From positions 558,001 through 622,000 of the forward strand of contig JAOALB010000002.1 in assembly GCA_025331125.1 (NCBI GenBank): DNA of 64,000 bases. The letters run 5' to 3'. Below the pieces are notes generated by a model. The model was not told the origin of the DNA. It saw nothing but the letters and a program-made list of their open reading frames with translations, and searched no databases. This document shows positions 35,072 to 46,456 of the stretch, piece after piece. A program made the position numbers and the translations under genes. This stretch comes from Mycogone perniciosa (lineage: Eukaryota > Ascomycota > Sordariomycetes > Hypocreales > Hypocreaceae). Position 1 is the first letter of the stretch, and each line of letters starts with the position of its first letter.

Positions 35072-35653
35072 GTCCTTCGCAACCCTGTACCATATCCCGC
35101 CTGGGACTAACGTGAGCATGAAAGAGGAGGGTGGATCTTTGCATAGATGGAAAAAAAAGCTGCATTTGATGGTGTTTAAGAAGGCCTTTGATTATGGTGG
35201 TTGTTGGCGTTGCTGGATGGCTGAAAAACCACTACCCAACTACCCAACTACTCGTGTAAATACTCAGACACATGTACAATAATAGTGTACTAAAACAAAA
35301 GGGGGAGCATCACGACTCCCGCGGAGACCAATCTCCCCACTGTACATTGCAGAGTTTCCATCTGGATGGCTAATCGCCTACATTAGACAGGTCCCTGAGG
35401 TGTCGCGGTATGAGTTCTGCTAATAGTACCACTGCCACTGGGTATCGTCAAATTCCAACAACCAGGTCTGGGTTTTGTATGGATGGACAGAATCGATAGG
35501 TGACTGAGTGGTCTTGGCTAACATTGTCAGATCCCAAACATCCATCAAAATAATGCAACTCACAAACCAATGTTCTAGCTCAACCAGGAGAGCAATCAAT
35601 CCTCCTCTCTCATTTGTCATTCGTAGCCACATTACGCGAGCCCTTTCTCTCTC
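35072..35653. other. convergent spacer, mdj1 / spf31
   Basis: 582 bp between convergent stop codons. It holds 3' UTR sequence and an ACTACCCAACT repeat near 35229-35252. No gene was seen. Confidence 0.6.
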
Positions 35654-36440
35654 TCAGCCAATAGGCTTGAGCTTCTTCTTTTTCTTCTTGTCCGAATCCC
35701 CTCCAGATTTGCCTTTCTGGAACTCCCGCCAGCTGTTGATCCGCACGTCTCGCGTGGCTTCCCAGTCTTGTTCGTGCTGTCTCTTGCGCTTGCGGTCCTC
35801 CACTTCTTGCTCTTGGCGGCGCTGCTCTCTGCCCTCCTCCTGCATCTGGGCTTTCATCTGTCGCCTCCGTCGGTGCTCGTTGTCAACCAATACCTCCCGA
35901 GTCTTTTCGCGCCACTTCTTGGCGAATTCTTCTGTCTTGAGCTCGGGGCTGTCCACAGTCCATTTGTTTTCTCGGATGAGCAGCATGCGTGCGTCGGCGA
36001 TGGCTTCGTCTAGTCGCTCGCGGTGCTTCTCATCCATCAACTCGGTTTGGGCCTTTTTCAGACGATCAAAGGCATCAGGAGCTTGAGGGTTCTTTGTCTT
36101 GTCGGGATGGATGAGCAGCGACTTCTTGCGATAGGTCATCTTGATGTCCGACTCTGGAACACCGGGCTGCAGGTCTAAGACGGCGTAGCTGTGAATAGGT
36201 TAGCGAATCGCACTGATTCTTCTGTAATATGGGTATAACGTACGCATCAAGGCGAAATGCCTTGAGGATTCGATCAATCTCGGCATCCTATGAACTGGGT
36301 TAGTCTAATGGCCGGGCAGCAAGCAAGCAAACAAGACAATGGATATCATATCGGAGGTGGCCAACCTTGTCGAATTCCTTGGCCTCCAACTCCAGGGCAT
36401 CGATAGCCTCTTTGTCTTCTTTAGAGCTGCTGTCTGCCAT
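35654..36440 (-). CDS. spf31: J-domain protein of the Spf31/DNAJC8 family
   Basis: Three exons: 36366-36440, 36244-36287, 35654-36188 (introns 78 and 55 nt), 217 aa. The J domain spans about residues 38-105 (YAVLDLQPGVPESDIKMTYR) with HPD at 67-69. A long charged helical region follows (KWREKTREVLVDNEHRRRRQ, EQRRQEQEVEDRKRKR). The C-terminus is poly-lysine (KKKKKKLKPIG). This is the size and layout of fission yeast Spf31 and human DNAJC8, which are nuclear and found with spliceosomal factors. The small 44-nt middle exon is needed to complete helix I (DAEIDRILKAFRLDA). It diverges from dbp10 with a 352-bp shared promoter and converges with mdj1, so two J-domain genes stand tail to tail. Confidence 0.9.
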
Positions 36441-36792
36441 TGCGATTGTCGAAGCGGAAAGCCTAATCTGAGATATATTTTGCGCAGCAGGCGATATTTA
36501 GATGGAGGATGAAAAGAGTGGAAAGATGAAGCTGGGAAGTCCGAGGTAGAAGCTACGCGTGTGCTGAACGAACGCCACTGTTTGGAGAGGATCGATCGCC
36601 GCCTAAGTCTATCTGTACTGCCGAATTTAGACCCACATGGATGCCCCGCGACGATAAGATAAGCCCAAAAATCAGACCGACTCCAGAAAAAAAGTTGGCC
36701 GTTGAATGTGAGAGAGCTTTTGCCGATGCAACATATCTCTCTCCTACAGACGGACCCTTTGACCTTCAGTGCAACGCCCAAAGTCCGCCACA
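36441..36792. promoter_or_regulatory. divergent promoter, spf31 / dbp10
   Basis: 352 bp shared by two nuclear RNA-related housekeeping genes. No specific element was assigned. Confidence 0.5.
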
Positions 36793-39527
36793 ATGCCCCG
36801 TCGCGCAGCCTCTCCGGCGCGGTCGGAGCCCGAGCTTGATATTCTCAATTCGCTGTATCCTGGAGACGAGGACAATGGTGCTCAGAATGCAGGGAAGGGT
36901 GAGGAGCTCGACTTTGATGGACTTTTCCATGCGCCAGCCGGAGACGATGATGATGAAGCGTTTATTGCCCTGCAACAGGCTGCGTCATACCGCAAAGCCT
37001 CAAATTTGAAGGGCAGGACAGTGAAGAAGGGAGGCGGCTTTCAAGCAATGGGTAAGTGTCGTCGGGGCATAGCCACATGCGCAACCTTTCAAGCCTGCTG
37101 ATTGTGCGTGCTATAGGCCTCAATGCAAATCTCCTCAAGGCCATTGCCCGTAAAGGATTTTCTGTTCCGACACCGATTCAGAGGAAAACGATACCCCTGG
37201 TTCTCGAAAGGAAAGATGTTGTAGGCATGGCGAGAACGGGTTCCGGAAAGACGGCAGCATTCGTCATCCCCATGATTGAGCGGCTGCGCGCGCATAGCAG
37301 CAAGTTCGGCAGTCGAGCACTCATTCTTTCGCCTTCGCGAGAATTGGCAATCCAGACTCTCAAAGTGGTCAAGGAGATGGGTCGGGGTACAGATCTCAAG
37401 TGTGTGCTTCTCGTGGGAGGAGACAGCCTGGAGGAGCAGTTTGGCTTCATGTCGGCCAATCCCGACATTGTTATTGCTACGCCCGGTCGATTCTTGCATC
37501 TGAAAGTTGAAATGAATCTCGACCTGTCATCCATCAAATACGTCGTCTTCGATGAGGCTGATCGACTGTTCGAGATGGGTTTCGCTACTCAATTGACTGA
37601 GATTCTGCATGCGCTACCGCTCTCAAGACAAACCTTACTATTTTCTGCAACTCTCCCCGCATCGTTGGTCGAATTCGCACGGGCCGGCCTGCAAGATCCA
37701 AGTCTTATCCGACTCGATGCCGACACCAAGGTATCCCCCGATCTCGAAAGCGCCTTCTTTGCCGTCAAGGGAGCTGAGAAGGAGGGTTCTCTGTTACACA
37801 TCCTCCACGATGTCATCAAAGTCCCCCTTGGCCCACCCGCCGCTGCGCAGGACGACGACAAGCTGTCGAAGAAACGGAAGCGCGGAGCTGATACACCGGG
37901 TGGAAAGCCAACAGCGCATTCCACAATTATTTTCACAGCTACGAAACATCATGTTGAGTACTTGGCAAATCTTTTACAGCAAGCTGGTTTTGCGACATCT
38001 CACGTATATGGTTCCCTCGACCAGACCGCCCGACGTATTCAGGTCGAGGATTTCAGGGGAGGGAAGACAAACCTCTTGGTTGTGACGGACGTTGCTGCCA
38101 GAGGTATTGATATCCCAGTTCTAGCCAACGTTATTAACTACGATTTCCCGCCTCAGCCAAAGGTTTTTATCCACCGTGTTGGTCGAACAGCTCGAGCGGG
38201 TCAAAGAGGTTGGGCCTACAGTCTTGTTAGAGATGTCGATGCCCCTTATCTTCTTGACCTCCAGCTCTTCCTCGGCAAGAAACTGGTTGTTGGTCAAGAA
38301 GACCGAAATCCATCATATGCCGATGACGTTGTTGTTGGCGCTTTGAAGCGGGATGCAGTTGGTTCCCACGTGGAATGGATGAACAAGTTTCTTGACGAAA
38401 ATGAGGATATCGATGCCTTGCGTGCTGTTGCTACGAAGGCAGAGAAGCTTTACATGAAGACGCGAAATTCTGCCTCAAGCCAGAGCGCCAAGCGTGCGCG
38501 AGAGGCGGTTAGCTCCAAGGGTTGGATGCAGCTGCACCCTCTCTTTGGTCAAGATGTCGATGGCGAGGAGGAAGCACGCGCCGCCATGTTGGCAAAAATT
38601 AGCAGCTTCAAGCCTCAAGAGACAATCTTCGAGGTTGGTCATGCTGATAAGTCGACGAGTGAGGCAGCTGAGGTAATGAAGCAACTGCGCAAGAGAATTA
38701 CGCCACGGAACAGGGAACCAGCGAAAGCCGAAATCGAAGAAGAGGTGGACGAGGACCACTTTGGCGGTATCCCAGATGACGATGACGATGTGGATGCAGA
38801 AATGGAGTCTGGTAATGGCTTGAGCGATGATGATTTGGAAGTTGCCGTTACAAATACCGGCAAATCCAAGAAAGAAAAGGGCAGAACCGACTGGCGCGAC
38901 TCCGAAGTCTTCATGTCCTACACCCCACGAACTATCAACGCCGCCGAAGAACGCGGCTACGGCGTCCACTCCGGAGGCCAGGGATCCAGTTTCGTCGAGG
39001 CCGCACGGGATGCCGCCATGGATCTCACAAACGATGAGACCGCCAAGGCCTTCGGCGCACCGACTCGCGCAAAGATGCGCTGGGACAAGAAATCCAAGAA
39101 ATACGTCTCCCGCGACAACGACGAGGACGGCTCTCGCGGCGCCAGATTAATCACCGGCGAATCCGGTGTCAAGATCGCCGCCAGCTTCCAGTCCGGCCGC
39201 TTCGACAAGTGGAAGAAGGCCCACCGCGTCGGTCGCCTACCGCAAGTCGGCGAGATAGAAAGACCTGGAAACAGCATGGGCCAATTACCCTCGGGTGTCC
39301 GGTACAAGCACAACAAGGAGATGGCACCCAAGGAGGCGGACAAGTATCGCGACGACTTCTACCAGCGCAAGAAGAGGGTCAACGAGGCGAGAGAGAAGCG
39401 TGTTGGCAGATTCAGGGATGGCATGGGTAGCAAGAAGGAGCTCAAGGGGATCACCGACATTCGCAGGGCGAGGCAGGAAAAGGAGCAAAAGAGGGCGAAG
39501 ACAGGAAGGCCGTCGAAAAAAAAGTAG
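36793..39527 (+). CDS. dbp10: ATP-dependent RNA helicase Dbp10 (DEAD-box)
   Basis: Two exons, 36793-37051 and 37117-39527 (intron 65 nt), 889 aa. After an acidic N-terminus the helicase core starts at GLNANLLKAIARKGFSVPTP (Q motif). It continues with TGSGKT in motif I (about 127-132), ATPGR, DEAD (232-235), SATLP (263-267), TDVAARGIDIP and HRVGRTARAG. The C-terminal third has the Dbp10 C-terminal domain, with SEVFMSYTPRTINAAEERGY and KKYVSRDNDE as the recognisable segments, and a very basic tail (AREKRVGRFRDGMGSKKELK). Dbp10 works in the nucleolus on 60S ribosomal subunit assembly. Length fits orthologues (about 850-990 aa). Confidence 0.95.
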
Positions 39528-40210
39528 CAGCGTTGAGTATAGATATCATAATTTCCATTTCATTTCAGTTGCCCAGTTCACACACTGAAGTAGTTGTGTC
39601 TATGACGGGCCGCCTTTGATGAAACTGAGGGTGCGTCACCCTATGGTGCCGTCGCATAAAAAGTCGCGGCAAAATCACTACACCTCAGACAGGAGTCTAT
39701 ACAGTTGAGGTAAAATCAGTGTTCTCTTCATGAGATTATACTCTATCAAATCCATTGCCGCTCATTCAGGGGGCGACAAAATCATTCCCTTGGTATGCCC
39801 TTCCCAACGCCATCGCTGATATGTTGAAAAGGAAGACTCAAAAAGCATAGCCAAAGTCCACTAAAACTAAAGAGAAGGCTAGCAAAAAAAAAAGCCACTA
39901 ATTCTCCTCTGTCTGAAGAAAATTGCCATGTGTATGTTAAGGGTCAAAAAGAAATAGCACAAGTTCCGGGTCTCCTTGAGGTTCGTCAAGATCCTCCAGA
40001 TGTAATCTCATTTGCGCCTTTGGGGGTATCATTGTTGCTCTCAAAAGAAACAAAAATTTATATGTGGTGGTACACGGTGGCAACCGATAAGTTGTTGCTC
40101 CTCCCAACGACGGGGGGAATGTCATCATAACGTCGTTAAAAGACACGTCAGAAATGTGTCTCGAAGCAGATAGGCATAAATGTGTGTGGGGGGAGGGGGG
40201 AATTGGTCGC
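39528..40210. other. convergent spacer, dbp10 / lst4
   Basis: 683 bp between two convergent stop codons, A/T-rich in places with an A9-type run near 39885-39893. No gene or RNA was recognised. Confidence 0.6.
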
Positions 40211-43200
40211 TCATTCGCTGGAGTCGAGATTGTTTGCCCACTGCCGGACAGCCTCGCGCAATACACTTTGACGACCTCGGCTTTTCTTCCTCTGAGGGCT
40301 ATCGTCGTCTTCCTCATCATCACGTCGTTCAATCACATCGCGAATCGTCTCTTCTAGCGCAGATAGCACGACGGTTTTGCACTGTACCCTCGGAATATCG
40401 AGGGGAGCGTCTGCCATCTGTGTGACCTCTGACAGGGCATCCGGCATGGTGCTATCGCCATCGGTGCTTCCCCGAATATCACTGTGCACCTGGGAAGAGG
40501 CAGAGGAACTATCTTTGCTGGCATCCGGGGTGAAGTCGACCACTTTATCTAATGCTTCCGTTAGAGCCTCATCGGGACTGGTGATGAGCTCTTCAATCCA
40601 CTCCTCATCCAACTGGCTTTCATAGGGCAAAACTGATGGTGTAAGAATAGTACTAGTACCACCAGCAGTCGAGCTATCCAAGGGGGCTCTTGGCTTAACC
40701 AGTCGGCGATAAGTGATGCGAATGACAGAGCTTGTGGTTGTGTCGGCGATGACGGCAGAACTCACGTCAACCCATCGTTCTGTCAAGTCACTTCCCAGGG
40801 CGTGTGCCAGTGGTGGTGTTGGCTCAGCTCGGAGGGCTGCCTTGACCTTATCTACAAGGCTATCCTGGCGTGGGGTAGCTTGCAATGCAAAGTCTGGATG
40901 GAAGCCATCAAGCCAGCCAGCGGCATTCAGGGGCAGGTCACCATCGATAGAAATTCGTCCTGAGTGCTCAAATGAGTCAAGTCCAGGCAGCCCCGGTGTG
41001 GAGAGATACCCGCTGCTAGAAGGTGAGCTGATGGCTGATTCGAACGATGTGATGTATTCGGGAAAAGGGACATCGACATCAATGACGCCGTCATCCACAT
41101 TGATGGATGTCTTGACTGGAGACTCGAAGGCACCAGTCGGGTCTGGGGTTCTGTCTATTTGGGCAAAGGATTTTCGGCCGCGATCAACATTCTCCCGTGG
41201 TGTGGTAACATCTCTTGCATCCGTTGCTTGATGTGGACTTGCAGAATCTGACTCGTCCCCCTCTTCAAGCAGCGAGACTTCGCGGACCATCTCGGATAGC
41301 CTGTCAGATTGGCTAAAGTTCATCCTGATAGGTGATCTGAGATCACTTGCTTGGCTATAACCACTACCACTGTCCATCGACTCACGATTGCGTTGGTTCC
41401 ACAGACTGCTCATGAGGTTCACCCATTTCGAGCCTTGGCTTGTGGGGCGTGCACCTATGGTTCCGCTGCTTTCATCTCTCTTCAAGGATCGTTTGAGGTC
41501 GTCCGCCGCGACGCTACAACTGCTGCCAGGGCGTGGCCTTCTCTGGTTGTTGTCGGTCCGTTGACAGGTGGTAAAATGAGGCGTTGTTGAATCCGGCATA
41601 GTGGTTGTCGATGTTGCAGCGCTGCTCTTGAGATCATTGCCTGATATCGGAAGACTTGCTGTGCGAATAGAGGCTACATCGGATGCACGCCTCTGATGGT
41701 TGTGGTCCATGCTCAAGTGTGCTAGCTGAGCTGGAACTGCAGAATTTCTGGCGCTCTGGCTGGCCGTCCTAGAATGTGATGCGCGTCGGGGTCCGGTGCG
41801 CCGATTTATCTTGCGGCGGAGAGACTCCTCTCGAAGGACCGGGACGACGTAAGTAGGGGGCGAATTGGAAAAGGCTGCAACCGAAGCTGATGTGCTAGGT
41901 CGATGAGCCCTGGGACCAGGAAGATGCTGATTGCTTGGCAAGAATGCGGATAAGAGAAAAATAATGCGACGAGCAGCCATCTTGTCATCAGACACAATGA
42001 TGGTCCGCGCAGGCAAGGATAAATCATCCTCGTTTCGGTTTTGCCGCTGGAGGATGGCCCGTCTTTGATAAGGTGCGGAGCAGAGCGCTTGGAGCCAGTC
42101 GGTATGTGTCGCCAGAAAGCCTGTGAGCAAATTGTAGAAAAACAGGCCCTGGTCCGTAGCCGCTGTCCATTTACAAGTCCAGATAGCTTCATCACGCCAA
42201 ATTCCCCAGCGACCCTGACCAGTGATAACTCGGGCAGCACTCAAACCCAACACTACCCTGGTCCTTGCGAGCCCCACTTCCGATGCAATATTGACATCGT
42301 CTGCAAGACAGTTTGGTCCGAGGGAAACAAGCTTCGTGGTACTCTTAGGAGGCTTTGAGCGAGGTGCCTCACGTCTGTCTGCGACAGATGCTGTCTTGGA
42401 GAAGGAATTGGCCGCAGCCGATGTCGAAAAGGGTCCAGGAGAGGTGATGTCTGCCTGCTTCAGCATGGTGTGAATCGTGGTGGCAACAACGGACTGGAGA
42501 TGCGTCAGGGTCCTCATGATGATGTCCCAATGCTGTGTGAGCGAATCGATGCGATCTTCGACATCGATAGAAAATGACGAATCCGTCGTTTCTCCGTACA
42601 TGCCAGAACCCGACAGGTTCCAACCAGACATGCGGGTCGAGTTGTACGACGAAGAAAACAATTCCTGGTCATTGTACGATCCTGGCTCGCGAAAAACCGG
42701 TTTAGGGGGCACAGCTGATGACATGCGGGATGGGGAAGGAGGAAGTTGTACGACTAGAACAACGGCATACATCGGTGTACGCCGTTGCTTCGGCTGGGGC
42801 TTCTTCTTCCTTGGCGTAGGCTCATCGCCAGCGGTTGGGAACGGGAAACCGCTGTTGTCATCCGAATAACGACTTTGCGGCGGCGTAACATTGGAATCCA
42901 AGTCATCAGCCACGAGGGTCACGGGGAAGAGTCGTGTGATGAGGACCTTCTTCCGATCACTCTGGCGTGGGACAGCACTTGCAGTTGGCACTGTCGCAGA
43001 ATACGTGGGAGACATGGTCTGGGAGGAATAGGACTGAGAAAGCTTGCTGGAGCGTCCACTGGAACGTCCGATGGAGCTTCGGCCGTCTCCGAGGATGGAG
43101 CTGGTATGGTCGGTAACGCGAGGTTCACATGGCACGACATGAACCTTTGTCGAGGTGCCCTTGTAGGCCATCAGCTCCGAATTACCGAAAATACAGCTGG

Positions 43201-43789
43201 AGAAGGTTGCCAGCTCCTCGCGATACTCGCGGGCGGCTCGCTGGCCATCAGTCTCCGCATAACTGTGACTCCGGCTATGAACCGATTGCCGGCGGTCAAA
43301 TGCGCCATGACGGGGCTGGGAGTTGTCACCCGGAATGGCGAGTGGCCGTGAGAATAGATGGCTCTGGCTGGCTCTGCGAGGTGAGAGGGGAGTCTTTTTG
43401 GTGTCCTGGGCGGTGGGTGAGCGCTCCGAGGGAGATGGCGAGTCTGGGAGAGGATGGCTGTCAAAGAGGAGAGATGCATTAGTGGGGCCTAGGGCGTCCT
43501 GCATGATAATGACGCGAACGTCCTTATTGTCGAGGTCAACATCGTCGCTGTAGTCGAAGGCGTTTGCTGTGGAGGCAGAGGGAGTAGCTGGAGCGGTAGA
43601 GAGGGGGAAGACCTGGTCGTTGCGATGTTGGTACAGAGCCTGGGCATCGGGGAAGAGGAGGCTGCGCGTGTGGATGTCTTCCTGGACGGATTCGAGTGGT
43701 GGGAGGTTGGGCTGGGAGGTGGTGCTGTTAGTCTGTGCGGGAGCCATAGGTTGGCTGCCCGAGCCGAAATGCAGGAGTTTACCCAGCAT
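40211..43789 (-). CDS. lst4: Lst4 / folliculin-interacting protein (FNIP) homologue
   Basis: One long exon, 1192 aa, start at MLGKLLHFGSGS (ATG 43787-43789). The N-terminal DENN-like FNIP part shows TRSLLFPDAQALY, DVRVIIMQDALGP, FSSCIFGNSELMAYKGTSTK and, further on, MYAVVLVVQLP. The middle has WDIIMRTLTHLQSVV, LARTRVVLGL and WLQALCSAPYQRR. The end has SVLREAVRQWANNLD, typical of the FNIP C-terminal block. Long Ser/Thr/Pro-rich loops separate these blocks. In yeast Lst4 pairs with Lst7 (folliculin) as the GAP for Gtr2 at the vacuole, activating TORC1 on amino-acid refeeding. A splice-acceptor-like CCTTAG stands 20 nt upstream, preceded by five TCTCACC units, so a 5' UTR intron or an added first exon is possible. 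Confidence 0.85.
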   Translation of the reverse strand: MLGKLLHFGSGSQPMAPAQTNSTTSQPNLPPLESVQEDIHTRSLLFPDAQALYQHRNDQVFPLSTAPATPSASTANAFDYSDDVDLDNKDVRVIIMQDALGPTNASLLFDSHPLPDSPSPSERSPTAQDTKKTPLSPRRASQSHLFSRPLAIPGDNSQPRHGAFDRRQSVHSRSHSYAETDGQRAAREYREELATFSSCIFGNSELMAYKGTSTKVHVVPCEPRVTDHTSSILGDGRSSIGRSSGRSSKLSQSYSSQTMSPTYSATVPTASAVPRQSDRKKVLITRLFPVTLVADDLDSNVTPPQSRYSDDNSGFPFPTAGDEPTPRKKKPQPKQRRTPMYAVVLVVQLPPSPSRMSSAVPPKPVFREPGSYNDQELFSSSYNSTRMSGWNLSGSGMYGETTDSSFSIDVEDRIDSLTQHWDIIMRTLTHLQSVVATTIHTMLKQADITSPGPFSTSAAANSFSKTASVADRREAPRSKPPKSTTKLVSLGPNCLADDVNIASEVGLARTRVVLGLSAARVITGQGRWGIWRDEAIWTCKWTAATDQGLFFYNLLTGFLATHTDWLQALCSAPYQRRAILQRQNRNEDDLSLPARTIIVSDDKMAARRIIFLLSAFLPSNQHLPGPRAHRPSTSASVAAFSNSPPTYVVPVLREESLRRKINRRTGPRRASHSRTASQSARNSAVPAQLAHLSMDHNHQRRASDVASIRTASLPISGNDLKSSAATSTTTMPDSTTPHFTTCQRTDNNQRRPRPGSSCSVAADDLKRSLKRDESSGTIGARPTSQGSKWVNLMSSLWNQRNRESMDSGSGYSQASDLRSPIRMNFSQSDRLSEMVREVSLLEEGDESDSASPHQATDARDVTTPRENVDRGRKSFAQIDRTPDPTGAFESPVKTSINVDDGVIDVDVPFPEYITSFESAISSPSSSGYLSTPGLPGLDSFEHSGRISIDGDLPLNAAGWLDGFHPDFALQATPRQDSLVDKVKAALRAEPTPPLAHALGSDLTERWVDVSSAVIADTTTSSVIRITYRRLVKPRAPLDSSTAGGTSTILTPSVLPYESQLDEEWIEELITSPDEALTEALDKVVDFTPDASKDSSSASSQVHSDIRGSTDGDSTMPDALSEVTQMADAPLDIPRVQCKTVVLSALEETIRDVIERRDDEEDDDSPQRKKSRGRQSVLREAVRQWANNLDSSE

Positions 43790-43811
43790 ATCGTGCAAGT
43801 CGTTGGGCTAA

Positions 43812-43846
43812 GGTGAGAGGTGAGAGGTGAGAGGTGAGAGGTGAGA
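43812..43846. repeat. five tandem GGTGAGA heptamers upstream of lst4
   Basis: Five exact units of GGTGAGA on the plus strand, so TCTCACC on the lst4 coding strand. They end 23 nt before the chosen ATG and form a pyrimidine-rich tract just before CCTTAG. Confidence 0.95.
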
Positions 43847-46205
43847 GTGCAAGAAGAAGGCCGGAGGTTCGAGAAGAAGGGGTGCGGAAGAGGCGGAATC
43901 GGGGATCTCGGTCAGCTTAAGTTGACCGACGCGCCATCACCAGCGACGAATTCAAGACATGGCGATACTGATTCATAGTCGTTCGTGTTCTCTTGGGGTT
44001 TCTGGCTCTATCAGTGGTTTGTCGGCGGAATACGAGAATGGCAATGACGGCCACGGCGAGCAGTGAGACGTCGGGCAGGGTGTGATATGAGTCGTCGATG
44101 GGCCTCGGCCGTGTCACGGGCTGTCGCGCACAGCACAGACAGAGAGACAGACGGTATGACAGTACTGCCCGTGAACGACACAGGACAGAACAGACAGCCG
44201 CAAAAAGAAGCGCCTGACTGGAGTTCAGGACGGAGCAATTGTTTGAGAGAGTCCGGTTGAGACACGCAGCAGCGCGCGCGGAGAGTGGCGGCGGCAACGG
44301 CTTCTGCTGCTTCTGCTGCTTCTGAGAGGCGAGTGAGGAGGAATGCAGGGGCACGTGCTTGAAGGGAGATGCTGGGGGAACAGGGGGCCGCTTGGTCGTA
44401 TCACCAGCTGTGCGGGCCAGGTATAAGTAGGGATGGATATGGATGAGAGCGATGCCAATTCCTTGCGCCCAGGTGCCTCGCAGCGAAGCAACAGGTCAGA
44501 GGCCGAGTTGTTGAGATGTTTTGTTGGTGATGGGCGAATGAAGGGACGCACAGAGAGAGGTGGCGGAACCAGAAGGTCGGGACGCCCAGTGCTTGTGCCA
44601 GTGCGGTTGGAGCGAATAATAGCTAGCGGTGACAGTGGGGGGTGGGAGCAACAGGCCCGGAGTGCGCTGGAGCCCTGGACCCATCAGCATCCATGCCCGC
44701 TAAAAAAAATGGAATAAAGGCCCATCGGCTTCAACAGACCTGAGTGCTGCGACAGGCTACGAGAGCTACGGCCCATGCAGCATAGCGGAGAGCGCGGGGC
44801 GGCGTGTGCGCTTCTTGCTAATGACCAGTCTAGGTAGGTAGGCGACTGGGTCTTGACACTCCTAGTATTACGCACAACAAGGTCATCATCACTAGGTCTC
44901 TTTCTCCCTGCGTTATTAAAAAGGGCTGCTGCCTTCACCGTCTTGGTGATACTACTGATAGTACGAGTACTAATGATGGCGTCGCGACGAAGAAATGAGG
45001 CTCGGCCGGAGCATGTCTTGCTCCTACATACTATGTGAAGTTGTACTCCGTACGAAGTAGTAGTAAGTAATATCATGACTCAATGCCCCCTGCTATGTAT
45101 TTGTATTGTTGAAGCATTGATGCCGTCCCTCCTCTGCTTATAAGTGGCCGGCCATTAATCAATGGATGGATGAATTAATAAGAGTCTGTTGGTTTCTTCT
45201 CCTTGGTGTGCCCCCCAACACTTCCTCTCCCTCGTGCCAAAGCGCATCTGTACAGACATGATGCTTGTTGTCCTCTTCAATGACACGGCATACCTCCGTC
45301 ATCCATCAAGACTTGCGGTAAGGTTCAGTTCAGCCCATCATTCCACAGCCCACACACACTCGCACAACTAAGCCGAGTCATTCTCCCGCGCCAGCCAGAC
45401 TCACATGCAACTGGCAAGGAAAGCCTTGTTTCGTGTTGAAAAGACGAAACAGCATTTTGAAATTGCGGTGAATAGAAGAGGCTCGACGGCGCCTCTCAGC
45501 CTCTCTCATAGTTCCCTGGCTCTCAGAGCTGGTCGTACGTTGTACTTGTTAGATACAAGATGCATCGTGTTGCAGCGCAAGCAATAGTTGGGCCCCCTTG
45601 ACAATAATATGATTCCCAGACATTCAACCTTGAAATAACCTTGCAACAGCCTGCACCTCGACAGAAATCGTCAAGCATCTTACTTACTATTACATTCATA
45701 CATACATACTACATCTGTAGGTATTCGTACGCACCTGGTGTGATCGCTGATAGGGCGCCAACCGCTAAGAGTGGATTCGCCGGGTTCTGTCCGACGGTGA
45801 TGCCCTTGGCTTTGACATCATCATGAGTCTACTCGTATGTATGAGATGCCGGGGTTAGCAACAATGACAAAATGCACAGACGCACAGCACCCAGCAACGG
45901 TCCATTCAGACCTGGAGAAGCTGGGCATCAATGGAGTCGAGCACAACTCCCGGGGCCCAATCGTGTGTCTCCAATTCCGCAACCCTCAGAATGGAGACGC
46001 TGGAGCATATGCACATACGAGTACATACATATATGTATGCACTCGCCTGTCATATTTGTCGCTCATCGCGGCCAACGAGCGGTTTTCTCTTTTTCCCCCT
46101 CACTGGCATTGGTCAAAGATCCATTTAATATGTCAGTCACTGGCCGGATAATATTTGTCCGTGTCTGAGATTACTGTCTAGTACTGCATCCTATTCCTAC
46201 AAAGT

Positions 46206-46249
46206 AGTACGAAGTACTCCGTGCTCCGTACTCCGTACATACTCGTACA
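46206..46249. repeat. dense GTACTCCGTAC motif array
   Basis: Within 44 bases: GTACGAAGTACTCCG, GCTCCGTACTCCGTAC and TACTCGTAC, in the gene-poor region. Confidence 0.85.
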
Positions 46250-46428
46250 TTGCTGTTCTCCACGTCCGAAACGTCCCGCTCCGAGGCACATCGCACAGCA
46301 GCAAAACCCTGCCGTCACATTTCCACCCTCTCTTGCAGCATTCCTTGCCCTGCCTTGCCTTGCCTTTGCTCCAACACTGTGCATTGTCACATTTCTTAAA
46401 ACGTCGAGTTGCATAAATACGTGTGCTT

Positions 46429-46456
46429 GTACGAAGTACGAATGATTACTTCGTAC
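46429..46456. repeat. inverted repeat GTACGAAGTA / TACTTCGTAC
   Basis: Two perfect 10-bp arms (46429-46438 and 46447-46456) with an 8-nt loop. It could form a hairpin if transcribed. Confidence 0.85.
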
